A stretch of DNA of 64,000 bases from Halomonas aestuarii (GTDB taxonomy: Bacteria > Pseudomonadota > Gammaproteobacteria > Pseudomonadales > Halomonadaceae), in the NCBI RefSeq assembly GCF_001886615.1, contig NZ_CP018139.1, forward strand, positions 2,046,001 to 2,110,000, written 5' to 3'. A program made the position numbers and the translations under genes. The notes beneath the pieces were generated by a model, which did not search any database, was not told where the DNA came from, and saw only the letters and a list, made by a program, of their open reading frames with translations. Below are positions 31,408-40,938 of this stretch, piece by piece (within the stretch, counting starts at the first letter, position 1; each line of letters starts with the position of its first letter).

Positions 31408-34182
31408 TCAGGCCGGAGGCAGTTCGGCGAGGCTCTCGAGCATCCGGTCGAGTTCGCCGACCTCGCGCTCCCACAGTCCCTCGGGCATCGGGCCGTTGGC
31501 GAGCAGCTCGCCGAGGATCTGGTGGAGCTCCTCGGTGCGGGAGATCTCCTGGCCCATGTTCTCGTTGAGGCGCTCGACCTGGATCGCCAGGCGCAGTGGG
31601 TCGTCACGCTGATGGACGTGACCGCCGGCCAGCAGGGAGAGGTGGGCCCGCAGGCGGGAGAGCCGCTCCTCCGCCTCGTCGGTGGTGCCGGCCTGGCGGG
31701 CGGCATTACGGCGTTCATGGGCGCGTCGCAGCTCGGCCGGCAGGTCGAGGTCCTCGGGCAGGGGGACCTCCTCGATGGCGCCGCCGGCCAGCCGCCGGGC
31801 ATCCGCCTGAAGGTGGGCATTGAGCAGAGGGCGAATGGCCTGCCAGCGGTGGGCTTCCTCGGCCAGGGCCAGGCGGTCCAGTCGCTCGCTGCGGGCCCGC
31901 ACGATGCCGTTCCAGCGGCGACGCATGCCCTCGGTGCGCCGGCCGGACGGCAGGGGTTCCAGCGCCGAAGCCTCGCGGACGGCCTCGTCCAGCACGTCGG
32001 CCTCGCGGCTCCGGGAGGGATGCCAGGCGTCCAGGCGGTCGATCAGGGCCTGCATGGCCTCCAGTCGGGCACGGTTGCGCTGGGCCTGGTCGTCACGGGC
32101 GGCTTCACGGCTGGCGAAGATGTCGTCGCACAGCGCGCGGAATTCCCGCCACAGGGCCTGCTCCTCGCCCTTGGGCGCCCGTCCCAGCGCCCGCCAGCGA
32201 CGCTGCAGCGCCTTGGCCTGGTCGGCCCGCTTGCCCGGTGGCAGGTCGCGCGCCAGCAGCTCGCGGGTCTGTTCGATCAGTTCGCGCTTGGCCTCGGCGA
32301 TCTCCAGGGCCCGCCGGTCGATCAGGGCCTGAAGCTCATGGAGGATGCGGCCGAAGCGTCGGCCGATGGGCTCGGCCTGCTCGCGGGGCACAGGGGCGAA
32401 GCGTCGCCACTGCTCCCGCGAGCGGTCGCGGATCTCGCGCAGCGCATCGGGGTCGGCCTCGTGGGCAGGCTGCTGGAGCAGCGTCTCGAGCTGCTCGCAC
32501 AGTGTCTCCCGGGCTTCCAGGTTGCGCTGCCGCTCGGCCTGCTGGCGCTCCCGCCAGGGGGCCAGGCGTTCCTTGATGCGGTCGGAGGCGGCACGGAAGC
32601 GGGCGGACTGCTCGCGGTTCGCGGCGGCGTCCCCCAGGCTCTTCCACTCCTTGACCAGCTGGCGGTGGCGGCGGTCGAGCTCGGCCTCGGTCAGCAGGCT
32701 GTTCTCGGCCAGCTCGTCGATGGCCTGGCACAGCTGGTCGCGCTTGGGGCCGGCGACGAAGCCGCGCCAGTCGCGGAGTTCGGCAAGCCGTGCCGCGAGG
32801 CGCTTGAGTCGCGCCTGGTCGGCATCCGGCAGGGGCAGCTGCTCGGCCTGCTGGCGCAGGCGCTGGTGGAGTCGGCTGGCGCCCTTGAAGGCGCCGCTCT
32901 CCAGCAGGCCCTCCAGTTGGTCCAGCTCCTCGACGAACCGCGCAAGCCTTGCGTCGAGGTCCCCGTCGTCCCGAGGCGTCTTCCTGGCCAGCCGTTCTCG
33001 GGCTCGTGCCAGCAGCGGCGCCGGTGTCAGGCCGTCCGGCCAGCCGCAGGCCTCGACCAGGGCCCTCAGGCGATCCACATCCCCCTCGGCCATGGCCGCC
33101 TCGATGTCGCTGGCGCGTTCATCCAGGCGCACCCTGGCCTGGACGATCCGCTCGTAGTCGGCCAGGGCCTGGTCGTAGCGGCCGCGAAGCGCCTCGTCGG
33201 CCAGGTGCTGCTCGGAGAGCGCCTGCCAGCGGCTGGCCAGCAGGCGCTTCTGGGCGCGCAGGCTGGCGATGTCCTGATCGGTCAGATGCTCGCCCTGATG
33301 CAAGCCGTCGAGGCTCTCCTCCAGGGCCTCGACCAGGGACTCCCGGGTCTGGTCGGCACTCTCCCGACGACGATCGTCGGCGTCCCGGGCATGTTCCTGG
33401 GCCTCATGGTCGCCGATGACCTTGCGACAGCGCTGGCAGGCATCCTGATAGCGCCGCTCCTGCCGGGCATCCGCCAGGTCGCGCATTCGCGACCACTCCC
33501 GCATCAGGTGGCGGAAGCGCCCGGCATAGAGCGGCTCCCAGGGGCCCTGGGAATGTTGCTCGAGCTTGTCCAGAAGGGCCTCGCGCTCCGTTCGGGCCGC
33601 CTCCAGGGAGGCGGCGTCGGCGCGCAGCCGGTTGAGGCGTTCCCGGGCCCCGCGGGCCACCTGGCGGTCACGGCGGGCCTCCTGGGCCAGTCGGGCGAGG
33701 CCGGCCTCGCTCTCGACCCGGGCGGCGGCGGCGTGGCGGACGGCGGCGATGCCGTTGTCACAGGCCTGGCGGATCAGGTCCTCCTCCGCCTCGAGGCGGG
33801 CCAGGGCGGCGAGGCGCAGCTGCTGGTTGTCGCCCTGCAGGGCCAGCTCGTTCAGCAGCGCCCGGTCCTCGAGTCGCTCCACCAGCGCGGTACGCGCCGG
33901 CAGGTCGTGGTGGCCGCGGCGGCCGGCGAGCAGGGCGATCAGGTGCGCTCGGAGCTCGGGGGAGGCGTCCCCGTCCCGGTACAGCGCCAGCAGGCGCTCG
34001 GGGTCCTCCATCGTCTCCAGCGCGGCCAGGCGGACGCCGGGGTCGGGGTCCCGGGCCAGCTGCTCAAGGGTGCGGCGCTGGTCCTCGCTGGAGGGGTCGA
34101 GACGTGACACGGCCTGGCGGCGGACCTCGGGATCCGGGTGTTTCCAGCGCGGGGCGAACAGGCGGCGGAGGAGTCCTGACAT
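31408..34182 (-). CDS. Large DUF349 coiled-coil protein
   Basis: A 924-residue cytoplasmic protein. The first 150 residues look like HEAT-type helices (HPDPEVRRQAVSRLD, RDPDPGVRLAALETMED), after which the chain is almost entirely charged helix or coiled coil. Repeated DUF349 units with a Trp-Arg-x-Leu-Gly motif recur (KEWKSLGDAA, QRRWRALGRAPKG). Members in Pseudomonas and relatives are of unknown function. The ATG at 34182 follows AGGA; the upstream in-frame extension of 78 residues overlaps the promoter side. The gene is divergent from minC and convergent with phbB. Confidence 0.87.
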   Translation of the reverse strand: MSGLLRRLFAPRWKHPDPEVRRQAVSRLDPSSEDQRRTLEQLARDPDPGVRLAALETMEDPERLLALYRDGDASPELRAHLIALLAGRRGHHDLPARTALVERLEDRALLNELALQGDNQQLRLAALARLEAEEDLIRQACDNGIAAVRHAAAARVESEAGLARLAQEARRDRQVARGARERLNRLRADAASLEAARTEREALLDKLEQHSQGPWEPLYAGRFRHLMREWSRMRDLADARQERRYQDACQRCRKVIGDHEAQEHARDADDRRRESADQTRESLVEALEESLDGLHQGEHLTDQDIASLRAQKRLLASRWQALSEQHLADEALRGRYDQALADYERIVQARVRLDERASDIEAAMAEGDVDRLRALVEACGWPDGLTPAPLLARARERLARKTPRDDGDLDARLARFVEELDQLEGLLESGAFKGASRLHQRLRQQAEQLPLPDADQARLKRLAARLAELRDWRGFVAGPKRDQLCQAIDELAENSLLTEAELDRRHRQLVKEWKSLGDAAANREQSARFRAASDRIKERLAPWRERQQAERQRNLEARETLCEQLETLLQQPAHEADPDALREIRDRSREQWRRFAPVPREQAEPIGRRFGRILHELQALIDRRALEIAEAKRELIEQTRELLARDLPPGKRADQAKALQRRWRALGRAPKGEEQALWREFRALCDDIFASREAARDDQAQRNRARLEAMQALIDRLDAWHPSRSREADVLDEAVREASALEPLPSGRRTEGMRRRWNGIVRARSERLDRLALAEEAHRWQAIRPLLNAHLQADARRLAGGAIEEVPLPEDLDLPAELRRAHERRNAARQAGTTDEAEERLSRLRAHLSLLAGGHVHQRDDPLRLAIQVERLNENMGQEISRTEELHQILGELLANGPMPEGLWEREVGELDRMLESLAELPPA

Positions 34183-34434
34183 GGGGCATCCTGACGAGAG
34201 CGCTCCCGGGCGGAGCGCAAGATGATCATTGTTGTCGGTGGAGGCGGCGCGGAGCCTGGGTCTATAGTATCTAAGCACGTGACGCGCCAGCAGAAAAGTC
34301 TGTGCGGCGGCAGGGTGTGGCCGCCTGGAGACACTGACATCGCGCCTCGATGACCTTATGATCAGTTGCAGGGTGGCAGCCACTCGCTTAGCTTTGGTGC
34401 TGTACCCGACCATCACCCGACGTGGAGTTCGGCA

Positions 34435-35205
34435 ATGAGTCTCAAAGTGGACAGGGACAGTATGGCCTTCACCTTCAAGGGAGGGATGCTGCCGATGACG
34501 GTCATGGAACTGACCAGTGCCGATCCCGAGCGCATCCGCGAGCAGCTGGCGGGCAAGCTCAGCCAGTCACCGGCCTTCTTCCAGCATACTCCGGTCGTGC
34601 TCAACGTGGAGAAGCTCGACGAACCCCATCTGGCCCTGGAGCGCATCTGTGCGGTGTGCCGGGCCCACAAGCTGTTGCCGGTGGCGGTCCGGGGTGGGCC
34701 GGATCCGGTCAAGCAGTCGGCCTGGGCCCTGGGCCTGGGCTGGTTCCCCCCCCAGGAGGCCTCGCGCCCCCGTCCCCTGGAGAGCGTGGCCGACGATGCC
34801 GAGTCCCCGGTCGAGGCCGAGGTGGACGAGCCCGTGGTGGTGGACGACGCGCCCGACACCGTGGCGGCCAGCACCGCGGGGGGGCGCATCTACCGCGGCA
34901 CGGTACGCTCCGGCCAGCAGGTGACCGCCCCCGAGGGCGACCTGGTGGTGGTGGGCGCGGTCAATGCCGGGGCCGAGGTGCTGGCCGCCGGCAGCGTGCA
35001 TGTCTACGGAGCCCTGCGCGGGCGGGCCCTGGCCGGTATCCATGGGGACGTCAAGGCCGGTATCTTCTGCCGTGAACTGCATGCCGAGCTGCTCTCGGTG
35101 GCCGGCAACTACAAGCGCCTCGAGGACATCGACCCGCGCCTGCTGGGCACCACCGTCCAGGTCCAGCTGTTCGACGGCCAACTGGGCATCAAGCCGCTGG
35201 GCTGA
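34435..35205 (+). CDS. minC: Septum site-determining protein MinC
   Basis: A 256-residue inhibitor of FtsZ assembly. The N-terminal FtsZ-binding domain (about 1-105) starts MSLKVDRDSMAFTFKGGMLP. A variable acidic, Val-rich linker (about 118-150) follows, and the C-terminal beta-helix (about 155-256) contains RSGQQVTAPEGDLVVVGAVN, AGAEVLAAGSVHVYGALRGR and the MinD-binding RALAGIHGD. GGAG is eight bases before the ATG. It is the first gene of minCDE, with a 72-base gap to minD. Confidence 0.96.
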   Translation: MSLKVDRDSMAFTFKGGMLPMTVMELTSADPERIREQLAGKLSQSPAFFQHTPVVLNVEKLDEPHLALERICAVCRAHKLLPVAVRGGPDPVKQSAWALGLGWFPPQEASRPRPLESVADDAESPVEAEVDEPVVVDDAPDTVAASTAGGRIYRGTVRSGQQVTAPEGDLVVVGAVNAGAEVLAAGSVHVYGALRGRALAGIHGDVKAGIFCRELHAELLSVAGNYKRLEDIDPRLLGTTVQVQLFDGQLGIKPLG

Positions 35206-35277
35206 TGCCGGCCAGCAGAGTGGCGGCAGCGTTCACGCCACCATTCCCTTTCATCACGACAAGACAGGATGTGACAC

Positions 35278-36096
35278 TTGGCCAAGATCATCGTTGTGAC
35301 CTCCGGCAAGGGTGGGGTCGGCAAGACAACCAGCGCAGCAGCCATCGCCACGGGGCTGGCGCTGCGCGGCAAGAAGACCGTGGTCATCGATTTCGACGTG
35401 GGGCTGCGTAACCTCGACCTGATCATGGGGTGCGAGCGCCGCGTGGTCTATGACCTGGTCAACGTGATCCAGGGCGAGGCGGGGCTGAACCAGGCCCTGA
35501 TTCGCGACAAGCGGGTCGACAACCTGCATATCCTCCCGGCCTCCCAGACCCGCGACAAGGACGCCCTGACTCAGGAAGGCGTCGAGAAGGTGCTCGACAC
35601 CCTGGGCAAGGATTTCGACTTCATCATCTGTGACTCCCCGGCGGGCATCGAGCGCGGCGCCCAGCTGGCCATGTACTTCGCCGACGCGGCGATCGTGGTC
35701 ACCAACCCCGAGGTCTCCTCGGTGCGCGACTCCGACCGCATGCTCGGCCTGCTGGCGTCCAAGACCCGGCGTGCCGAGCGCGGCGAGGACCCGATCGAGG
35801 AGCATCTGCTGATCACCCGCTACAACCCGAGTCGCGTCGACCTGGGGGACATGCTGAACCTGGAGGACATCCGCGAGATCCTGGCCATCGACCTGCTCGG
35901 CCTGATCCCCGAGTCGGAGGCGGTGCTGCGGGCCTCCAACCAGGGGATCCCGGTCACCCACGATGACAACAGCGATGCCGGCCAGGCGTATGCCGATACG
36001 GTGGCCCGGCTGCTGGGCGAAGAGGTGCCGCTGCGCTTCCACGAGTACCAGAGGAAAGGCCTGTTGAGCCGCATGTTTGGAGGAGTCCGCCGGTGA
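35278..36096 (+). CDS. minD: Septum site-determining ATPase MinD
   Basis: A 272-residue ParA/MRP-type ATPase that recruits MinC to the membrane and oscillates with MinE. The deviant Walker A motif GKGGVGKTT is at 10-18 with the signature Lys11, and the Walker B region is [11 protein letters not shown]. The C-terminal amphipathic membrane helix is visible as [14 protein letters not shown]. The start is a TTG codon: the conserved sequence AKIIVVTSG starts right after it, and AGGA at 35266-35269 is well spaced. The end overlaps minE by four bases. Confidence 0.96.
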   Translation: MAKIIVVTSGKGGVGKTTSAAAIATGLALRGKKTVVIDFDVGLRNLDLIMGCERRVVYDLVNVIQGEAGLNQALIRDKRVDNLHILPASQTRDKDALTQEGVEKVLDTLGKDFDFIICDSPAGIERGAQLAMYFADAAIVVTNPEVSSVRDSDRMLGLLASKTRRAERGEDPIEEHLLITRYNPSRVDLGDMLNLEDIREILAIDLLGLIPESEAVLRASNQGIPVTHDDNSDAGQAYADTVARLLGEEVPLRFHEYQRKGLLSRMFGGVRR

Positions 36097-36344
36097 AGTT
36101 GCTCGATTTCCTCAAGCGAGAGCGCAAGAAGTCCGCGTCGGTCGCCAAGGAGCGGCTGCAGATCATCGTGGCCCATCAGCGCACCCAGCGGGGACAGCCT
36201 GACTACATGCCGCTTCTGGAAAAGGAGCTGCTGGAGGTGATCCGCCGCTACGTGCAGATCGATGACGACGCGGTCAACATCACCCTCGACAGCGAAGACA
36301 ACTGCTCGGTGCTGGAGCTCAACGTCACCCTGCCCAAGGCCTGA
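36093..36344 (+). CDS. minE: Cell division topological factor MinE
   Basis: An 83-residue regulator that stimulates MinD ATPase and restricts MinCD to the poles. The N-terminal amphipathic segment [20 protein letters not shown] includes the membrane and MinD-binding helix, and [21 protein letters not shown] residues lead into the topological specificity domain. The GTG start at 36093 overlaps the minD stop (GTGA) and has GGAGGA at 36079-36084. Confidence 0.96.
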   Translation: MKLLDFLKRERKKSASVAKERLQIIVAHQRTQRGQPDYMPLLEKELLEVIRRYVQIDDDAVNITLDSEDNCSVLELNVTLPKA

Positions 36345-36507
36345 GCGAATCGCCCGGGCGTGCCCAGGGCGGAACCGCGCCGGGCGTGTCCCTGATGGCC
36401 GATGGGCCGCCCTGAGCGTTCTTGACGAAAAGCCCGGCGGCTGAGTCGCCCGAGGGGCTGTGGTAGGCTGGGCCCGTGAATCCACGCCCTTCGGAGAGCT
36501 CCCGCCC

Positions 36508-37998
36508 ATGGCGCAGTCGCAAGCCGCCCCACAGACCTTCCTGTGGCACGACTACGAGACCTTCGGCGCCGACCCGCGTCGCGACCGTCCCTCCCAGTTC
36601 GCGGCCATCCGTACCGATGCCGAGTTCAACGAGATCGGCGAGCCGCTCGAGTTCTTCTGCAAGCCCGCCGATGACTTCCTGCCCCACCCCCAGGCCTGCC
36701 TGATCACCGGGATCACGCCGCAGCAGGCCCGCCGCCGCGGGCTGACGGAGGCCGACTTCGCCGGCCGCATCGAGGCGGCCATGAGCGAGCCGGGCACCTG
36801 CGCCCTGGGCTACAACAGCCTTCGCTTCGATGATGAGGTGAGCCGTCACCTCTTCTACCGCAACCTGCTCGATCCCTACGCCCGGGAGTGGCAGAACGGC
36901 AACTCGCGGTGGGACCTGATCGATGTCATTCGCGCCTTCCACGCCCTGCGCCCCGACGGGATCGAGTGGCCGACGCGCGACGACGGCGCCCCGAGCTTCA
37001 AGCTGGAGCACCTGACCGCCGCCAACGGCATCGCCCATGCAGGGGCCCACGATGCCCTGGCGGATGTCCGCGCCACCATCGCCCTGGCGAGGCTGCTGCG
37101 CGACTGCAACGCCCGGCTGTTCGACTACCTGCTCGGCCTGCGCGGCAAGCGTGCCGTCTCCCGGCAGCTGGACCTGCCCGGTCGCAAGCCGGTGCTGCAC
37201 ATCTCGCGGCGCTATCCGGCCAGCCGCGGCTGCAGCGCCCTGGTGATGCCGCTGGCCGAGCACCCCTCCAATCCCAACGGGGTGATCGTCTTCGACCTCT
37301 CGATGGACCCGGCGCCCCTGATGGAGCTGACCCCGGAACAGATCCGCGAGCGGGTCTTCGTCAGCAACGATGACCTGGCGGAGGGGACCGAGCGGATCCC
37401 CCTCAAGGTGATCCATATCAACAAGTGCCCGGTGCTCTTTCCGACCAGCGCGCTCAAGGATGTCTCGGGACCCCGTCAGGGCGACTACGGCGACATCGTC
37501 GAGCGCCTGGGGCTCGACCTGGCCGCGTGCCGTGAGCACTGGAAGCAGCTCGCCGCCCGTCCCGAGATCGCCTCCCGGGTCGCGGAGGTGTTCTCCGCGG
37601 CCCACCCCGAGCCGCCCCGGGACCCGGACCTGATGCTCTATTCCGGCGGCTTCTTCTCGCCGGCGGACCGTCAGCAGATGCAGCGGGTGCGCGAGACTGA
37701 CCCCTGGGACCTGGTGGGGGCCCGCTTCGCCTTCCAGGACCCGCGGCTCGAGGAGATGCTGTTCCGCTTCCGGGCCCGCAGCTATCCGGAAACCCTGGAG
37801 AGCGAGGAGCTGGCGCGCTGGGAGGCCTTCCGCTGGGAGCGCATGAACGACCCGGCCGTCGCGAGCCTCACGCTGAAGGACTTCGCCCGCGAGATCGAGC
37901 GGCTCAATGCCGTCTCGCTGTCCGACCGGGACCGTCAGATCCTCGAGGAGCTGGTGATGCACGTCGAGGCGATGATGCCGCCCCAGGCCTTCGACTGA
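36508..37998 (+). CDS. sbcB: Exodeoxyribonuclease I
   Basis: A 496-residue single-strand 3'-5' exonuclease that degrades DNA from 3' ends and supports RecF-pathway suppression and mismatch repair. The DnaQ-like catalytic domain starts with Asp15 and Glu17 in WHDYETFGADP. Further DEDDh residues are in LGYNSLRFDDE and HAGAHDALADVRATI. The middle SH3-like and C-terminal helical domains have the ISRRYPASRGC and NKCPVLFP stretches of ExoI. The ATG at 36508 is preferred over upstream in-frame codons because MAQSQ directly precedes the conserved domain and GGAG is at 36493-36496. Confidence 0.96.
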   Translation: MAQSQAAPQTFLWHDYETFGADPRRDRPSQFAAIRTDAEFNEIGEPLEFFCKPADDFLPHPQACLITGITPQQARRRGLTEADFAGRIEAAMSEPGTCALGYNSLRFDDEVSRHLFYRNLLDPYAREWQNGNSRWDLIDVIRAFHALRPDGIEWPTRDDGAPSFKLEHLTAANGIAHAGAHDALADVRATIALARLLRDCNARLFDYLLGLRGKRAVSRQLDLPGRKPVLHISRRYPASRGCSALVMPLAEHPSNPNGVIVFDLSMDPAPLMELTPEQIRERVFVSNDDLAEGTERIPLKVIHINKCPVLFPTSALKDVSGPRQGDYGDIVERLGLDLAACREHWKQLAARPEIASRVAEVFSAAHPEPPRDPDLMLYSGGFFSPADRQQMQRVRETDPWDLVGARFAFQDPRLEEMLFRFRARSYPETLESEELARWEAFRWERMNDPAVASLTLKDFAREIERLNAVSLSDRDRQILEELVMHVEAMMPPQAFD

Positions 37999-38043
37999 CC
38001 AAGGGCCTCCTCTCTCTTCTGTAATTGCCCGCAGTGGTTGCCA

Positions 38044-38080
38044 ACGAAAGCGCCCGGCCAAGATGGCCGGGCGCTTTCGT
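38044..38080. terminator. Bidirectional terminator between sbcB and protease gene
   Basis: A perfect 16-bp inverted repeat (38044-38059 with 38065-38080) with a 5-base loop and AAA/TTT near the outer ends. It lies between the two convergent genes. Confidence 0.88.
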
Positions 38081-38100
38081 CTCGGGGTACCTGCCGCGGC

Positions 38101-40938
38101 TCAGTCGTCGTCCTCGGGAAGCGGTGCCAGGTGCCGGCTCAGGGCCAGCACGTCGCTGGCCTCGTCGCCCGAGTCGAAGCTGATCCGGGCGACGGCCGCC
38201 TCGCACAGCGTCGGCCAGGACTCGCGCAGCTCGTCGGCCGTCACCGACAGGACGCGTTCGGCGAGGCGGCGGTGGCGGTCGAAGCCGGTGTCGCCGTAGG
38301 CGAGGGCGCGCCACAGGCGATTGGTGCGCCCGGACAGGCTGGTGTCGCGCTGCATCAGGGCGTCATGCACGGCCTGCCGGTAGGGCGCCAGGTCATCGTC
38401 GCCGAGCGCCCCGAGGCGTTGGCCGAAGTCGTCCAGGAAGGCATCGATGCGGGCCTGGATCGCCTCGCTGTCGGTGTCGGGAGACTGTACCAGCAGGCTG
38501 ATGCCGGGGGCGTCCAGCATGGGCGAGTAGCCGGCGTTGACCACGTAGCCCAGCTGCTCCTCGGTGCGCAGGCGCTGGTAGAAGGGGGTCTCCAGCAGCT
38601 GGCCCAGCACGGCCAGGAGCGCCTGGCTGTCCAGCGAGCGGTCCGGCCCCTGCAGGTAGCGCAGCACCAGCGAGTCCTCCCGGGTGGTGGTCGGGGTGAG
38701 CTCGGGCAGGTCCTCCGCCTGCAGGGGGACGAGGTCCGGGATAGCCTCGGTGGAGAGGGTCGGCGCGAGTGCCTCGGCCACCTGACGCGCCTCGCGCTCG
38801 GCGAGCTCGCGATCCAGGTTCCCCACCGCCATGGCTTCCAGATGCAGGTCGTCGAGTAAGCGCCGGCGGAAGTCGCGAAGGTCCTTGACCTCGAGGTCCT
38901 GGCTGGAGGCCAGCAGCGCCTCGGTGGGCCACTGCGGGCGGACCAGCGCCTCGGACAGGGTGCGGTGGGCCTGGCGATAGAGCGCATCCTGGGGCGCATT
39001 GCGCCATTCCCGCTGGAGGCGGTAGCGCACCCTGTCGAAGGTCGCCGCGTCGATCTCCCCTTCCCGCAGCTGCGTGACGACCCGTTCGATCAGGCGGTCC
39101 TGGCGGTCCCGCCAGCCGGAGAACGACAGGGTGATGCCGCGGGCATGGGCATAGGCCTCGAAGTGGTGGCCGGCCAGCCGCGCCGGATAGAGGGTCTCGT
39201 TGAGGCTGTCGACGAGCCAGCCGGCGAGCAGCCGGGAGAGCGCCGCCTCGCGGGCCTCCTGGCTGGCGGCGGGGTGCTGGAGGCTGAAGCGCCACTCCGC
39301 CTGGGGAGTGTCGAAGGTGGCGTCCGCCATGTGCCAGAAATCGAACCCCGTCTCGTCGATGCGCAGACCGGGCGCCTCGTCCTGCACGTCGAGCAGCTCG
39401 AGATTCTCGGCAATGTAGGGGTTGGGGGCGGGCAGGGCGATGCCGGGAAGCGGCTCGGCATCGCCTGCCACACTGACCTCGCGCCAGGGGGCGTCGAACC
39501 AGGGCGAGACCTCATCGCCCTCGACCTCGGGGCCGCTGTAGAGGCGCAGCAGCCGGTCGGGGCGCAGGCCATCGAGCCACTGCTCGATGAGCTCGCGGTC
39601 GAAGTCGCCCATGCGGTAGGGCGCGATGTTGACGTCCTCCAGGGGGTAGCGCGACAGGTTCATGGCCAGGCGGATGGCGTCGCTCTGCGGCGAGCCATGC
39701 TGCTGGAAGCGGAACTGCTGCTGGGCAAGGCGCGCCTCCTCCTCATGGCGCCATGACTCGAGGCCTGATTCGCGTATCCGGTCGATGGTGGCGAACAGGC
39801 TGGCCTGGATGCGTTCCAGCTGCCCGGCCCCCTCCGGGGTCAGGCTGATGTCCACGGTGAACAGCGCCTGGTGGCCGTCGCCACGGGACACGCCGGCGGA
39901 GAGGCCATCGGCCCACCCCGCCTCGCGCAGCGCCGCGAGCAGGCTGCCTTCGCCCTCGTGACCGAGCAGGTGCGCCAGGTAGTCGGCGGGCTTGTGGGGA
40001 TAGGCGGTCTCGGGGTCCGGCACCGGGAACATGAAGCTGACCCGCTGGCTATCGCGGACCGACTGCATCCGTGCGCCACGGGGCAGGCGTTGCGCCTCGA
40101 CCAGCGGTTCCTCGATGGTCGGCCGGGAGAGGCCGCGGTCGGGGACGGCGGTGAAGCGCTCGTTGACCAGCGCCTCCAGCTCATCGAGGGGCTGGGGCGC
40201 CACCACGGCCAGGTGCATGACGTTGGCATCGTAGTGCGACTCGTAGAAGTCGATCACGCGCTCGCGCAGGCTCGGTTCACCCTCCGGCCGGTCGGCGAGG
40301 GTCTCTCGGCTGCCCACGGAGAAGCCGGTGGCGGGATGGTCGGGATTGAGCAGCTGGTCGAGAACGTCCTGGGCTCGGCGGCCGTCGTCGCGCAGGCGCG
40401 CCTGGTACTCGGAGTGCACCACGTTGCGCTCGCTCTCCAGGCGGTCGGCATTGAACAGCGGGGCGACGAAGAAGCGGCTGAACCGATCCAGGGCGCCGGC
40501 CAGGGCGTCGGGCTCGATGTCGAAGAAGTAGTTGGTGTCCAGGGGCGCGGTGAAGGCGTTGTGGCTGCCCCCGTGTCGGCTCAGGTAGCCCTGGTAGGCA
40601 TCGGACTCGGGGTAGGCGTCGGTGCCCAGGAACAGCATGTGCTCGAGGAAGTGGGCCAGGCCGGCGAGGTCCTCAGGGTCATGGGCGCTGCCCACGTCCA
40701 CGTTCAACGAGGCGGCGGCCTTGTCGGCCTCCGGATCGCTGACCAGCAATACGCTCAGCCCGTTGTCGAGGGTCAGGGCGCGGTAGTCGCGGTCATCGTG
40801 GGGGCTGACCCGAGGAGAGACGGTCTCGTGCACGGCGTCGGCTCGGGCGGCCAGGCCCGTCAGCAGGGCAGTGGCCATGGCCAGCCAGACGAGCAGGCGG
40901 CCCGATTGGCGGCAAGGGGCGGGCAGGGCTTTGGTCAT
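38101..40938 (-). CDS. ptrA: Pitrilysin-type periplasmic zinc protease (M16 family)
   Basis: A 945-residue insulinase-like metalloprotease with the four half-domains of the M16A class. A signal peptide (about 1-34, ending near ARADA) targets it to the periplasm. The inverted zinc motif HxxEH is HFLEH at 96-100, with the third ligand in ESERNVVHSEY. Later parts such as SFMFPVPDP and RTEEQLGYVVNAGYSP match protease III. It degrades small proteins and peptides of less than about 7 kDa. Two ATGs stand in tandem; AGGAG is best spaced for the second (40938). The start overlaps the stop of the SRAP-like gene, so the two are translated together. Confidence 0.9.
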   Translation of the reverse strand: MTKALPAPCRQSGRLLVWLAMATALLTGLAARADAVHETVSPRVSPHDDRDYRALTLDNGLSVLLVSDPEADKAAASLNVDVGSAHDPEDLAGLAHFLEHMLFLGTDAYPESDAYQGYLSRHGGSHNAFTAPLDTNYFFDIEPDALAGALDRFSRFFVAPLFNADRLESERNVVHSEYQARLRDDGRRAQDVLDQLLNPDHPATGFSVGSRETLADRPEGEPSLRERVIDFYESHYDANVMHLAVVAPQPLDELEALVNERFTAVPDRGLSRPTIEEPLVEAQRLPRGARMQSVRDSQRVSFMFPVPDPETAYPHKPADYLAHLLGHEGEGSLLAALREAGWADGLSAGVSRGDGHQALFTVDISLTPEGAGQLERIQASLFATIDRIRESGLESWRHEEEARLAQQQFRFQQHGSPQSDAIRLAMNLSRYPLEDVNIAPYRMGDFDRELIEQWLDGLRPDRLLRLYSGPEVEGDEVSPWFDAPWREVSVAGDAEPLPGIALPAPNPYIAENLELLDVQDEAPGLRIDETGFDFWHMADATFDTPQAEWRFSLQHPAASQEAREAALSRLLAGWLVDSLNETLYPARLAGHHFEAYAHARGITLSFSGWRDRQDRLIERVVTQLREGEIDAATFDRVRYRLQREWRNAPQDALYRQAHRTLSEALVRPQWPTEALLASSQDLEVKDLRDFRRRLLDDLHLEAMAVGNLDRELAEREARQVAEALAPTLSTEAIPDLVPLQAEDLPELTPTTTREDSLVLRYLQGPDRSLDSQALLAVLGQLLETPFYQRLRTEEQLGYVVNAGYSPMLDAPGISLLVQSPDTDSEAIQARIDAFLDDFGQRLGALGDDDLAPYRQAVHDALMQRDTSLSGRTNRLWRALAYGDTGFDRHRRLAERVLSVTADELRESWPTLCEAAVARISFDSGDEASDVLALSRHLAPLPEDDD

